Positions 12,431 to 23,812 are shown, counted from the stretch's first letter. The stretch: 64,000 bases of DNA from Moniliophthora roreri (GCA_001466705.2 LATX02000046.1:806001-870000), one strand, 5' to 3'. Translations and numbers: made by a program. Notes: a model not told the origin generated them from the sequence alone.

Positions 12431-12613
12431 CATGCTCATTAACTGCACAATTTGCTGATGTAGGACGAATTTTCTCTCTCCGTCAGTATCTTCATGAAAC
12501 ATCAACTTGCCTTTCCATGAAAGCTGTCACTCGCTTCCAATAGCTACGCGGAGAGATTATTGTACGAGAGCAAGATATGGTGGTTGACTGGACCTAGTGT
12601 TGACGTAGCTTCG

Positions 12614-13031
12614 TGTTGAAGCACAGTACCTGTACTATACTAAACTAGGTACATTAGGAACACTAGTTATTGTATTACTTGCATATGTGATCAACTACGG
12701 AACTTACAAAGTACGTTCCTGAGCTTCTCCGGAGCTTGCACTACAGTCATAGGAGTGCTCCCTCATCCAGTAGGAGTATTGTAGCCTCATGCACAATACA
12801 GTAGAACACATGTAGAATTCATGTATAGTTCCTTCCGCTGTCAGAGGATTGTATTGTGTCTCTCCAAGACACATTATTCTTGGATACTTCGTCTCACAAG
12901 TATTCAGTAGCTTACATCCATAGCTTACAAGGTTTCTCCGTTTATCTACGGAACTTATCCTTTAGAGTAGTATAAAAGCAAGCATGTATGTAGCTACATT
13001 CCTCAGTTCAATTTACATTGACTACTCTGCA
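12614..13031 (+). repeat. Solo LTR of the copia family, inserted in a membrane-protein gene relic
   Basis: The unit starts TGTTGAAGCA and ends CTACTCTGCA (TG...CA), 418 bases, nearly identical to 7985-8397. A TATA-like box is at 12971-12978. The flanks are CTTCG (12609-12613) and CATCG (13032-13036), a target-site duplication with one mismatch. Immediately downstream is the 3' end of a single-TM protein gene. Confidence 0.88.
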
Positions 13032-13323
13032 CATCGCACCTCTATAACCCTCAAGGTTCTAAACAAGTTCTCGTACAAATGTGAGTTGAGCACACTCCAC
13101 TGCGCTTTACGTCTCCGTTCTGTCTCAACAATATACCCCGTCAACCCAACCTGAAGGTACATCGAATGAGAGCCCAAATCGCCAAAATGGCCAACGGGAA
13201 AGGCGAATATTATATCACGACGACAGTGGATGGCGACCTCCTCCAAGGGCACCCTCTGACTCGGATGGAGGAACGTCTACCAGTGTACTCGAGATGCCGC
13301 CTCGATACGATGCTGCATTGTGA
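13032..13323 (+). pseudogene. 3' remnant of a single-TM membrane protein gene
   Basis: From about 13140 to the TGA at 13321 the + strand encodes the cytoplasmic tail of the family seen complete at 20406-21524. Shared features are EGTSNE, GQRER, LYH-D-S-WRP, APSDS--GTS and a final MPPRYDAAL matching MSPTYEAAS. Upstream (13032-13139) similarity continues in other frames (YNPQGSKQ against YNPHSQR), so the copy is frameshifted. The ectodomain and TM exons are absent; the solo LTR sits where they should be. Confidence 0.75.
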
Positions 13324-16075
13324 TGGGACTTGTGGCGCCACCTAGGTATGTTGGTAATCAACTAATTTCCGACGAGCTTCTGAGAGCGGTGATTTCTGTC
13401 AGAGCTCGCTGCTTCCGCAGTGATGGTAGCAGATGGAGAGTGCACGGCAAAAGGTCATTTGTGGGGGAATCTGCCAGCGTAGTATGGATACCACCAAGAT
13501 ATGTTGTTTGATGGGAAAGGACAGAGCTCGAACAGATGTACTCGAGTAATAGAATACAAACATTCATACGAAATCGTCTGCGGGTTGCAATCAAAGCCAA
13601 GAGATCATGAACCAGTCGATGGTAGGAAGCTTGGCACGATAGATGGCGTAGAATTCTGATATCATGACTGTCGCTGCCTTCGCACTCCTGAAGAAAGCAT
13701 GTGTCGTACTCCGTCAATTCTGACATCCGAAATGTATTGACAATTTTCACCATCAATCACATTGGACGAGATATGTGTCGCACGGCTCAGGGATAGAAGT
13801 TATATATTCTGTTTGAGTAGAGGAAGTACATTAGGAACTTGGCTCGAAACTTATCAGGTCCCTGCAAGTTCCGACGCAACCTACTCGAGTAGCTAACCGT
13901 GATCGGGATGCGATCGCTTCAAGATTACCGCATTTGTATTCAGTGTATTCAGAGTTCAGGCACAGTCGGCTTCACTCCACGACTGCGAAACTGCATCTGA
14001 GGGTGCGAGAGAGTATCATGATTATTTCTAATATACCAGTATCGAGTACAACAAAAAAGAAGAATAAGTCGACCCACGGAGGTAGCAAATGACACAAGAC
14101 ATGTAATAGGTCATACCCAAGCTACAAATACCGGTACTAGTAGTGCAACCGAAACGAAGATCGGATATTCATATCCGAGCACGCTTCAAAGCGATTCAGT
14201 AGTTAACGCTGTCTATTAGTTCGACCTAGCGCAGATGTCGAACAGTTTGAGAAGGAGAAAGTCCGGCAGCCGGGAACCTGAAAGCGTAGATTCAGTACGC
14301 TCGTTGATACTGGTAGAGAAAGTCGACGTACTCACTTTACGGATTCGACCCTCAGTTCGGCGCCACGAAGGTGAGAGTGGATGTTTCGTATCCCGGGTAC
14401 AACTAGCTAAAAACGAGGGGATTAGTAAATGTTGCGCTGGGTTTCTACATACGCATGAATGAACGTGCCACCTGTGAAAAACTATCCATCTCGCTGCGTT
14501 TCGGCCATATTTCCGAGCAGGCATCCATCAATACCACCTGTTCCAGGATGAGTGGTACTAGGGTCGAGGGCTCGCCTCCACATTAAGGTCCACGTGGGAC
14601 TCTTCATGCCATAATGTTGGGTAGCAAAGGTTCCTTTCAGCTCTTTCCTCCCATCGCTGTCACGCAACATTGCCGAAGTATGGCCCATTGCATAACTAGA
14701 ACGGCACCATTTTAATGCAGGCTGATGAGACAGAGGTGCGTGTATGTCTCTGCCGTCTGATATGGATCGGGTCTGAAAGCGTGCATGTTAGTAACTAGTG
14801 AGAGGAAAAGGGGATGAACATACCAATGGATCCGTTTTGACCGTTACCATCACCTAGCCTGAGCAAGCATGAAGAACCTCCCAAGAAAGGTGCCATCCCC
14901 TCTTGCTGACAACGGTTCAGAGCCCTCTCTACACCCGCTAACGTCTTCATCCCCACAGATACTACAAGCACTGACATGCTTCCTCCCACCGCTGCCTACT
15001 CGGCCGATTCGGATTCAGATAATACTCGTCGAGAGATACGAGTTAGGCAGCGAAGTTAATTAGAAGGCTCGGGTACAGCGACGATAACCTTTCACCACGA
15101 GTCCATCGGCGTCGAAGCGTTGGAGGCGATGGGTATGAATAAGACACGACGATGGCAGTTTATCACACCCTTGAATTGCTACGCAGTAACTTCTAACCCT
15201 TGGGCGTTCTTGCAGACTTCGAATTCGGAAGCCAGGTACAGACACCCACGCGCGCGGGGGTGGTGCGTCGAAAGAGGGTGACAGTACGTGGCCGTCCGGG
15301 TAATTGGTACCAAACGCCGAAGACGTGCTTCGACAGTCTGTTTTGGACCGCCTTCACTTTGCGCAAGTAAACCCCATAGTTAATATTGGTTTCAGCAGTC
15401 TGAGGTGATACGTGGGTGATGCGGGTTACTAGAGACAGGAGCGAACGGGTTAACGAGAGTAGCATAAGAACAGAAGAGAAGGCAACATACATAAGAACTA
15501 GTTCTCAATCTCCTGAAAGTCTGGAGGTAGAGTAGGTCGTTGTTGCAGGGCACTCGTCTGCGTACAGTCGACTGAGAACAGACAGGGCGGAACTGAATAG
15601 CGTCACTACATACATCCTTCACCATCTACTCCTAATTCACGATCTCGTGAACGGTATCCAAGTACCGTTATCGACTCGGCTCGGCTATCACCACCGTCAC
15701 CATATTTCGACGATAGCCTTCGGTACTCCAACAGGGAAGGCGGCATATCAAGTGAGGCACCGTCGTCGTCTCATGAGAGGTAATATAATATCGGAGGCTG
15801 AGGCGAAACGCTGGAGTGTGACGATGAATATACGTTGGTGTTGATCCGAAAATGGCGACAAACCACTTTTGCCACGTCACCGCCACCAAACACTTCCTCC
15901 TGCAATTCTATTCCTGGACGCCACAGACGCCTCCTCATTCATCGGCATCACGGAGATCACTCCAGTCATTGTCGACCGATACCGGTTTCCGAACTTCAAG
16001 GAGATCAAAGAGTTACAACCTCCGTCGGAGCCTTGGTGCGGAATGACAGGTAACGAAGGGACGGAGGCGAATTGT
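13324..16075. other. Unassigned region, no supported gene
   Basis: Several ORFs of 60-130 codons overlap on both strands (for example 13358-13756 minus, 14216-14524 minus, 15869-16141 plus). None shows a domain motif, and I could not build a spliced model. CpG content looks normal. If a gene is present I do not recognise it. Confidence 0.4.
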
Positions 16076-17101
16076 ATGAGAATCCTTGGCGTTCCTAGGC
16101 GAGATGTAGTGAGGGTTCGCGTTGGTTCTGGAGATCCCTAAGATCAGCTTGATCAGCGACAGTTACCAGGAAAAGAGAATGCCACAGACTGGATGCCACC
16201 CTGGCAGCGTTCCGACAAGTACCGACTACCGAAGTGTTGGTGGGGTAAACGATCGATGTCAAGTTCCAACCGGCAACACCGCATAATGGGATGTATAATC
16301 AAGAATGTGGCGAGCCATACTATGACAGGTAGGTAAGATCAATGACAGCATGGTCAGAAGGGCAAGCGACATACATGGAACGGGATATAAAATCCACGTC
16401 GAGCCAGTTCGGACAACTTCGGCATGCTTGCTTCCGTGAAAGTGGGTGTGATTATGCGTAAAAAGACGGCTGCATGGTTCTTCGCTTCCGTTACTTGGAT
16501 TCTTGGGAAGGGTAAGGATTTTGGTGGAGCGTATTCTTGCGTTGCGATGGATGTTGGGGCTAACGAGCTAGTCTAGAACAGGTACTAGGTAGGTCAACCA
16601 CAGAGCATCATGGCAGGAAGAACCGACGTACAGGATTCGCCTTCGTGGTCAGCAGTGCTGAGGGAAGTGCCTCCGATGGCCTCAGCGCACTCGTAAAAAG
16701 ACGGCTGCATGGTTCTTCGCTTCCGTTGCTTGGATTCTTGGGAAGGGTAAGGATTTTGGTGGAGCTTATTCTTGCGTTGCGATGGATGCTGGGCTAACGA
16801 GCCAGCCTAGCACAGGTACTAGGTGGGTCAACCACAGAGCATCATGGCAGGAAGAACCGACGTACAGGATTCGCCTTCGTGGTCAGCAGTGCTGAGGGAA
16901 GTGCCTCCGATGGCCTCAGCGCACTCGTGGAACAGAAAGTCTCCAAGTATTTGGTCGATGGACGTGGGCAATTGGCCGTAAAAGCAGTCTTCGCTTCCTG
17001 CCGCAAAGAAGTAAAGAGGCATCCGGAGAGTATGTTCGCAAACTAGAAAGAGGAATGATCGACGACATTGTAGAAATAGGAAGCCACATAGAATTAGATT
17101 G
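16076..17101. repeat. Unmerged contig overlap, first copy
   Basis: This 1,026-base stretch ends at the single N at 17102 and is repeated from 17103 to 17894. The copies differ mainly by one extra 235-bp unit in this copy. The pattern, with the contig end before the N found again inside the second copy, indicates the same locus assembled twice. Confidence 0.85.
16458..16927. repeat. 235-bp tandem duplication, two diverged units
   Basis: Units start at 16458 and 16693 (gtaaaaagacggctgcatgg). They differ by several substitutions and a one- or two-base indel (gttggggctaacgagc against gctgggctaacgagc), mostly C/T or G/A. The second contig copy (17103-17894) carries only one unit, so copy number is polymorphic or mis-assembled. 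Confidence 0.8.
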
Positions 17102-17102
17102 N

Positions 17103-17894
17103 ATGAGAATCCTTGGCGTTCCTAGGCGAGATGTAGTGAGGGTTCGCGTTGGTTCTGGAGATCCCTAAGATCAGCTTGATCAGCGACAGTTACCAGGAAA
17201 AGAGAATGCCACAGACTGGATGCCACCCTGGCAGCGTTCCGACAAGTACCGACTACCGAAGTGTTGGTGGGGTAAACGATCGATGTCAAGTTCCAACCGG
17301 CAACACCGCATAATGGGATGTATAATCAAGAATGTGGCGAGCCATACTATGACAGGTAGGTAAGATCAATGACAGCATGGTCAGAAGGGCAAGCGACATA
17401 CATGGAACGGGATATAAAATCCACGTCGAGCCAGTTCGGACAACTTCGGCATGCTTGCTTCCGTGAAAGTGGGTGTGATTATGCGTAAAAAGACGGCTGC
17501 ATGGTTCTTCGCTTCCGTTACTTGGATTCTTGGGAAGGGTAAGGATTTTGGTGGAGCGTATTCTTGCGTTGCGATGGATGTTGGGGCTAACGAGCTAGTC
17601 TAGAACAGGTACTAGGTAGGTCAACCACAGAGCATCATGGCAGGAAGAACCGACGTACAGGATTCGCCTTCGTGGTCAGCAGTGCTGAGGGAAGTGCCTC
17701 CGATGGCCTCAGCGCACTCGTGGAACAGAAAGTCTCCAAGTATTTGGTCGATGGACGTGGGCAATTGGCCGTAAAAGCAGTCTTCGCTTCCTGCCGCAAA
17801 GAAGTAAAGAGGCATCCGGAGAGTATGTTCGCAAACTAGAAAGAGGAATGATCGACGACATTGTAGAAATAGGAAGCCACATAGAATTAGATTG
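17103..17894. repeat. Unmerged contig overlap, second copy
   Basis: A repeat of 16076-17101 lacking one 235-bp unit; see that entry. The sequence continues uniquely from 17895. Confidence 0.85.
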
Positions 17895-18366
17895 CGTACT
17901 TATGCTACCTCTCGAATTCACCCAGCAGTATCGTCAACCCCAACTTGAGACCAGCAGGCGCTGCATGCAGCGTCAAAAAAGAGGAAGATATGTGGCTGTA
18001 CAGTCACGCTTCATCGGATTTTATACTTACCCCGAAAAAGCCGTTATCTCTCTTGATGATCTTATCGCGCGCTTCTCCTTTTCGCCTCCATGGCGATGTC
18101 TTAGTCACATTGCCATCTGTTCGTGGGACCATATACCTCTGCATACTTCAGTACGTATCATTCATCGTTTAATCATGCTAAAAATGTACATCAACAGCTC
18201 CAGTTTCCACCTTCATCATTTAATGATGATCATCACCGTACCTAGGCAGTTCTGGTTTCATCAGCGAGAACAGCACGCAATGAGAGATGAACACTTCAAA
18301 TGTATCCAATATCACATAGCCATGACACCAATCAGTTTTACTTCCCGCTGTTTCACACAGGTTTAG
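17848..18366 (+). CDS. Hypothetical 172-codon ORF
   Basis: This is one of the longer uninterrupted ORFs between 13.3 and 18.4 kb (MIDDIVEIG... to ...SRCFTQV). There is no recognisable domain, signal peptide or repeat. The opposite strand is also partly open here (MPLYFFAAG..., 17621-17815), and part of the ORF lies in the overlap artefact. It ends 46 bases before the start of the next gene. It could be a chance ORF or an exon; I would not rely on it. Confidence 0.2.
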   Translation: MIDDIVEIGSHIELDCVLMLPLEFTQQYRQPQLETSRRCMQRQKRGRYVAVQSRFIGFYTYPEKAVISLDDLIARFSFSPPWRCLSHIAICSWDHIPLHTSVRIIHRLIMLKMYINSSSFHLHHLMMIITVPRQFWFHQREQHAMRDEHFKCIQYHIAMTPISFTSRCFTQV

Positions 18367-18412
18367 CTCAAATATATACATTCTCAGCGTCGTTTTTCAT
18401 CTGAATCCTCTC

Positions 18413-19454
18413 ATGTATATCTCGTTGGGGTGAGTTCTGGGTTCCTCGGCTTCCAATGACTACTGAATGCATATACAGGCTTGCCCTTACTATCCTGTAC
18501 TTTTACGCTATCGAACCTTTTGCTTTTGAGCTCCAAGTACCTACGGATATCACTGCACAAGTGCCATCTCGCTTTAACTGGACACGGCAGAGTAATGACA
18601 CACTTCCCATTGGAATTAATATTGGGAATAAGGGAGACTGTTCGAAGACAGTGGATCCTAATACGCGGCATCCTTTCATTTGGAAGATTGACCTGAATGC
18701 GTCCAATGGTAGCAAACAGTTCTATTGGAATTGGCCAGGGTTAGTTAGCCATGTGATCCTTTTTTTCAGTTTCCATTGACTTGTGATACAGGCAGATTCA
18801 ACTGTGTGCATACAGCTACGCACAACCACTAGATGGGTGGGTCTTCTACATTAAAGCTGACTTCACTATCTCAATGACATCTCCAGACAAGGAGATACGC
18901 CGAAAGATGTCAGACTGATAGCTTCCTCCGCAAATATCACTGTCAGTCTGGTTCAGCCAACGGTTATCTTCACGACGAACACAATTATCGGACCGACGAG
19001 CTCAGGCCAGGGTATTGCAGCCACAACGAGTGCTACAGAAGCTAGGAGGTATGTACCTGTTCGTTCATTCATCACAAGTCTCAATGTTACTTAATCCTGC
19101 TTGCACTTCCTCCATCTTAGGCACATATCCAAGGGTGGGATCGCCAGCATTGTACTCGGCATCATCGTGATCCTTGGTCTCTTCATAGGCCTCTTCGTCG
19201 TATACCGCCGACTCCGCAATCGGAAGCGCCTCCACGATTTCCATAGAGAACGAATGGTCCTAGCTGCACAAGCATCTCGCGTTGCCAGTCCAGACATGGT
19301 CATCCCAAGGAAACATGTGTCTGCCACGCTATCAGATAGAACTAGCGTCGACCATTCACAGTCAGCGCCTTATTATACGTTTCCAGGAGAAAAGAATGGT
19401 CAGAAATCGTATGGGGAGGATGTTTTGGCACCCGTTCGGCTTGTGAGGGATTAG
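18413..19454 (+). CDS. Single-pass membrane protein, secreted ectodomain (272 aa)
   Basis: Five exons (18413-18429, 18479-18739, 18792-18836, 18887-19048, 19121-19454) join in frame to 272 residues with all borders GT-AG. The first, 17-nt, exon splices to give a signal peptide (MYISLGLALTILYFYAIEPF). The ectodomain opens FAFELQVPTDI and contains FNWTR, resembling the 'VPS...W' start of fungal KNH/Kre9-like beta-sandwich domains (inference). A Thr/Ser-rich stalk precedes a TM helix (SIVLGIIVILGLFIGLFVVY), then a basic stop-transfer (RRLRNRKR) and a cytoplasmic tail of about 80 residues. Exon structure matches the next gene (20406-21524), which has introns at the same places and shares the LCAYSY exon, so the two are tandem paralogues. 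The function is unknown; the architecture suits a surface or wall-associated protein. Confidence 0.8.
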
Positions 19455-20405
19455 TGTTGATCGGGGGTTTTGGCGAGTGTATTGGGACAACGATAGGTCT
19501 GATGACCAAAGAGCAACACTGAGTCTGGCCGCGGCGGGGCCGAGGCGCGGAAGGTTCAAGCTGGTGCTATGAACAGCCTGAAGCAAAGACCGAAATGTAT
19601 TTTCACACATGTTTTGAGACAGAATCAAGACTAGATAATGAAATGATCTTGAATGATGTGGAAAGGAGTCCATGACATTGTACTTGCGACCGGTGTTGAA
19701 TTCGAGCCCCGAGGTATATGCCTTCAATCGGCAACACGGATTCTTTCCCTCTTCCCAAGCGTTCCAGGGTCTGCACACCGGGACCAGTGTATCGCAGAGC
19801 GCGAATGAAAATAATGTGTCTTGGCATCCGAATAGGTACAACTGGACTGAACAATAGATAAGCAGACAAAGATCTGGTTGCATTTGTGGAGCTGAAAAGG
19901 ACCGCAATGCGTGATCTCATGAGGGAGAATAGGATGGGATGCATAATTTTGCTCTCACGATCAGTGTGGTGCTTTCCCATAGTCTTTTAATCTACGCTTT
20001 AATTCTACAACTCGTTCCTCCCTCTTCCCACATGCTCCGTAACATATCAACCGTTGTGAGCTTTCAGAATGCTCCCTCAGAATCACTTTGCGTTACTTTG
20101 CCAAACAGTTCTAGATCCAGCGAATCACGGGTCTTGACAACACTCATTTAGTACTCACTTAAACGGTGATCAATCCGAGAACCCCGTGATGACGACCCAT
20201 TACTCAAAAGTGTATACTTATGCCCCAGGAATGACAGTGATGTTACTGTCATCTGTTACAGGGGATGTATAAGCCTTGCTTCATCATCACTAACTGCAAC
20301 ACAGGTGGACAATTCTGATCAGGAGACCATGATCCAATACCACACACCCCAAAAGAGACTCGTTTAAATACCCTCAATTCATGTTCTCTGCATCAAAATC
20401 TCCCT
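19455..20405. other. Intergenic between the two tandem paralogues
   Basis: A 181-codon minus-strand ORF (19362-19907) overlaps the 3' end of the upstream gene and has no domain signal, so I treat it as chance. The promoter of the downstream gene should lie in the last few hundred bases, but no clear TATA box stands out. Confidence 0.4.
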
Positions 20406-21524
20406 ATGTACTATCTCTCATTGAGGTAAGTTGCAAATTTCAATGCTTGACCTGTGTATTAAAAACTATACAGACTATCTGTCCTTATTCTGCTCTCCAG
20501 CACTAATTTTGCATTTGAGCTCCAAGTTCCCTCAAACATTGCTGTATTTGAATCAACCCTCTTCAGCTGGATATGGAACAATACCGATCCTGAACTCATT
20601 GGTATCATGGTAGAGAATAGAAGCAGATGCTTCCCTACCCTACAGCTGCAGGACCTTGATCTCAATAGGGTTGTGGTTCAGAAGATTGACCTAGTGACTG
20701 CTACAAAGATAGGAAATGATCGCATGGGGACAGCACGGATATGGCTGAATATTCCAGGGTAAGTGAGCCAATTAGTCCTTCTCATGCATGTCTTTATTAA
20801 CCTGTGACCCAGACAAATTTTTCTGTGTGCATACAGCTACCAATGGTCACTAATTGATCAGTGAGTCCTCTACTCTTGGAGTTTGACTCCACTATCTTGA
20901 TAGTATCTGTTCCACAGACAAGCAAAGAATCTCACACTGGTAGCTTCCTCCACAAATATAACAGTTGTCAATCCTCCAAGTCAGATATTGCCAACATATA
21001 CCATTGTAAACACAATGGGTTCATCAATAACTTCAACATCAACTGCCCTTTCAAATAACCACCCAGCCAGACCTGTACCCTTACCAGGCATAATTGCAGG
21101 TGCAGTGCTGGGTGGAGTTACAACTACTCTTTTTGTCATGATTGGTTCTTGCATATATCAACAGAAGAGAAAAAAAGGCCAGCACCAACCACCTGTGTCA
21201 GAGCCAACCATTTCCCCATTTTTGGATTACAATCCTCATAGTCAAAGAATTATGAAGCAAAAAGCTTATCACCAAGAGTGTACTGCAGGTGGGCAAACCC
21301 CAGTTTCTCAGGTGCATGTTCATGGAGCTCAAGATGACCCATCAGCCCAGTTGGAAGGTACATCAAATGAAGGACCATATCATGGCCAGAGGGAAAGGCA
21401 AACACTATATCACAATGACAGTAGATGGAGACCATCTCTTTCAAGTGCTCCTTCAGACTCCAGTACAGGAACATCTAGTACTATAGTTGAGGAGATGTCA
21501 CCTACATATGAAGCTGCTTCATAA
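20406..21524 (+). CDS. Single-pass membrane protein, paralogue of 18413-19454 (319 aa)
   Basis: Four exons (20406-20425, 20474-20758, 20813-20860, 20918-21524) sum to exactly 320 codons. A 20-nt first exon plus exon 2 gives a signal peptide starting MYYLSLRLSVLILLSS, then FAFELQVPSNI, the same ectodomain start as the upstream paralogue. Exon 3 encodes PGQIFLCAYSY, shared with it. After a Ser/Thr-rich stalk comes the TM helix (PGIIAGAVLGGVTTTLFVMI) and a basic flank (YQQKRKKG). The tail of about 130 residues is rich in S, P, Q and H and ends MSPTYEAAS. The tail matches the relic at 13140-13323. CpG dinucleotides are much rarer than in the upstream paralogue, suggesting methylation-driven decay, yet the frame is intact. 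Role unknown. Confidence 0.82.
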
Positions 21525-21911
21525 TGGAACATCATTGGCTATACAGGTGTGTTAGTTGAATAGCTGCTTTGCCAGGAGTTTCTGATGGTAGCAACTCTCC
21601 TTAGACATCACCATCTCCTTAAGGTTGAGGTTGATGAGGAGCACATTATAGTAGTAGATGGAGACCACATGGCAGAAGCTTATCAAGGCCTGTCACTGCT
21701 TGGCAGGGGAGGTGCTTGAAAAGATGTACTAAACTATAAGAATCATATGGACAATCATTCAAATTAAGCTTTGAGTTGAGATCAAGGCCAAGAGATTATC
21801 AACCAGCTGCTGCAATCTACAGGTAAATTTTCAGTTTGTCAACTTCCTAGAATTCTAAAGATGATTATGTTGAACTGAGGAATTGAAAAGAAGGCTTGGA
21901 CTATCCCCAAG
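21525..21911. other. Intergenic, no gene seen
   Basis: CpG-poor sequence downstream of the membrane protein gene, ending at the target-site duplication of the solo LTR. Parts repeat the vocabulary of the preceding gene's tail (gtagatggagaccac at about 21655 against 21422), so it may hold duplicated 3' sequence. Confidence 0.4.
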
Positions 21912-22376
21912 TGTTACAGACTCTCTATTTCTTTCCTCTTTTGTAACTGTACTACTACTTATGCTTCTCTTTCTATCGGACTCATACACCTTCCTAGCTC
22001 CCATTTCCCTCTCACACTTATGCTTCCTTCGTCATCGGACTCATACACCTTCCCCGTCCCCATTTACCTATCCCCTTGTACTTTATTATTCATATCCCGA
22101 TAGCTTCGGGAAACATCAGACAATCACCGAGCTTCTCGGCTATCCATATGTAGTTAGCAGTAGCTTGGTTGTACATATTTAAGCGCTCAAGCTAAGACCC
22201 TAAGTCTTCAGCTTGACCTAGTTAATCTACACTTGTGTCAACGCCAGTATCGACGGAACTCTGAACTTCAGTATCCACTAAACGAACTCAAACTTGAACT
22301 TGGATTAGCTATTTGAAATGAAGGTTACACTTTGCTAAAGTAGTTAGGTTGACGTTGCTACGCAAGTAACATAACA
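21912..22376 (+). repeat. Solo LTR, family 2, with 5-bp TSD CCAAG
   Basis: A 465-bp unit from TGTTACAGACT to GTAACATAACA, flanked by perfect CCAAG repeats (21907-21911 and 22377-22381). It aligns along its length with 10390-10851. It lies between two genes of the single-TM cluster. Confidence 0.92.
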
Positions 22377-22556
22377 CCAAGAAAGAATACTGTGGATCAG
22401 AACAGGAAATGTCATCTTCAGGTGATACATTTTAATCTTGGCATAATACAAAGTCCTTGCAAAGTCCACAACTCTACCATATACAAATTCAACCTTGAAA
22501 GTTGGCCATAGTCAGTATGTGATTGCCTTGAGATAAACTCACATTACCTCCCCCCA

Positions 22557-23812
22557 TTAGACTTCATTTCCCTCATGCTTCACTGCTTCAGTCTTCTCTG
22601 AAATGACTGTAAGTTCAGTAGATGGACGTAATGGCAGTGGCCAGTGTTGTTTGTACAGGTTGTCCTTGCCTTTCCTTCCCAACTGTGAGACTGAGTCTGA
22701 TGGTGCAAGAGACTCAGAGACATTGTCTTGGCTTGCCACATCTGTCTCTTTCCCTTTTCCAAATTTATACTGTGGTGAGGACCACCAATGGCCAGAAACT
22801 ATTGTCTTTTTTCTGTCAAGTGCAGTATGCTGAGACTTCCTTTGGTGATATAGGGCATAGAGTATAATCAAGGAGAGGACAGCGAGAACACCAAATAGGG
22901 TTCCTAAAACAGTGGCCACAATACTGAGTTTCATAGCTTGTGGATCATCATAAGCCATAATTGTTGTGGTGATGGTAGTTGGGGGACTGTCCTAAATAAT
23001 GAGTAACAATTGGACACATCTACATAAATTGAGGAACCAACCTAGTCAGGGTGGCAGTAGCTCTGATTCAAGCATGAGTAACAATCGGACACATCTACAT
23101 GAATTGAGGAACCAACCTAGTTGGGGTGCCAGTAGAACTAGGTCAAGCATGATTATAATTAGACAAAAATAGTGAGAATGAGTCCCAAAAACATACCTTG
23201 GTTGAATCACAATTATTGAAATCTTTTCAGTTCTAAACCTTATTATCACTCCACATTCCCTTAAGAGTAGCTAGTGGTTCAGCTCACTGTGCATCAGGCC
23301 CAGAAACCTCCAGACGATATGTTCTAGAATGAGTGATGTGATCAGCACAAAAGAAATTACTTCAATAGGATGAGCATACCCAGTTTGTGTTGGGAGAAAA
23401 CTGAACGTGCCTTCTGTTTGCCCTGAGCTAATAGATAAGGCTATTTGACTTGTTGGACTGCCTAGGTGGGACCCATCTTGCACTAGATATGCGGATAGGT
23501 GCGGACCAGAACCGGACTCTTCCTCCTCTTGACCATCAGTCCAAGTCCAGATAACACTAGCCGGTACATTGACCGTCGCTGTTGCTTGAAAAGATAAAGA
23601 TAGCTCTGGACGTTCATTCTCCTCACGTTCGCCATCCTGGCCGCCTTCACCCCCGTCCCTATAGTGTAGGTCACCGAAACTGGGACCAGCTGAGTCGGCT
23701 TGGCGGGTTCGGAAAAGCATTTTGTTCCGGAAGCTGTCAGTTGGTAACATGAGGGTAGATGGACGATACAGAAGCTGGGGAAGGGACTCAGGGAGTAGGA
23801 AAGTAATCTCAT
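22557..23812 (-). CDS. Single-pass membrane protein, minus-strand relative
   Basis: The last exon (22557 to about 22990, acceptor ttatttag) encodes a Thr-rich stretch, a TM helix (LSIVATVLGTLFGVLAVLSLIILYALY), a basic flank and a tail with SGHWWSSPQYKFGKG and LAPSDSVSQL. These motifs recur in the gene at 39500-40629. Upstream on the same strand, 23380-23600 encodes a domain with VNVPASVIWTWTDG that resembles the VP...W ectodomain start of this family. A candidate signal peptide (MRLLSYSLSPFPSFCIVHLPS) starts at 23812 but lies in another frame, so at least one small intron must be placed between them; I did not resolve all borders. The 3' half is CpG-poor and the 5' exon CpG-normal. Confidence 0.6.
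23001..23150. repeat. Tandem duplication of a 75-bp unit inside a gene
   Basis: Units 23001-23075 and 23076-23150 both begin gagtaacaat and end tcaagcat, with a few substitutions. They lie between exons of the minus-strand membrane protein gene. On that strand each unit holds a possible acceptor, a short coding stretch (STGTPT or ATATLT) and a donor (gttggttcc), so the duplication may have doubled a stalk-coding mini-exon. The reading phase to the next exon is not settled. Confidence 0.75.

Noticed and set aside
16828..17022. Identical 64-codon ORFs at 16828 and 17621 (MPLYFFAAG...)
   Set aside because: The identity comes from the contig overlap around the N at 17102, so it is not evidence of a repeated gene. 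No family is recognised.
19362..19907. 181-codon minus ORF
   Set aside because: It overlaps the coding 3' end of the + gene at 18413-19454 and has no domain, signal or splice context.
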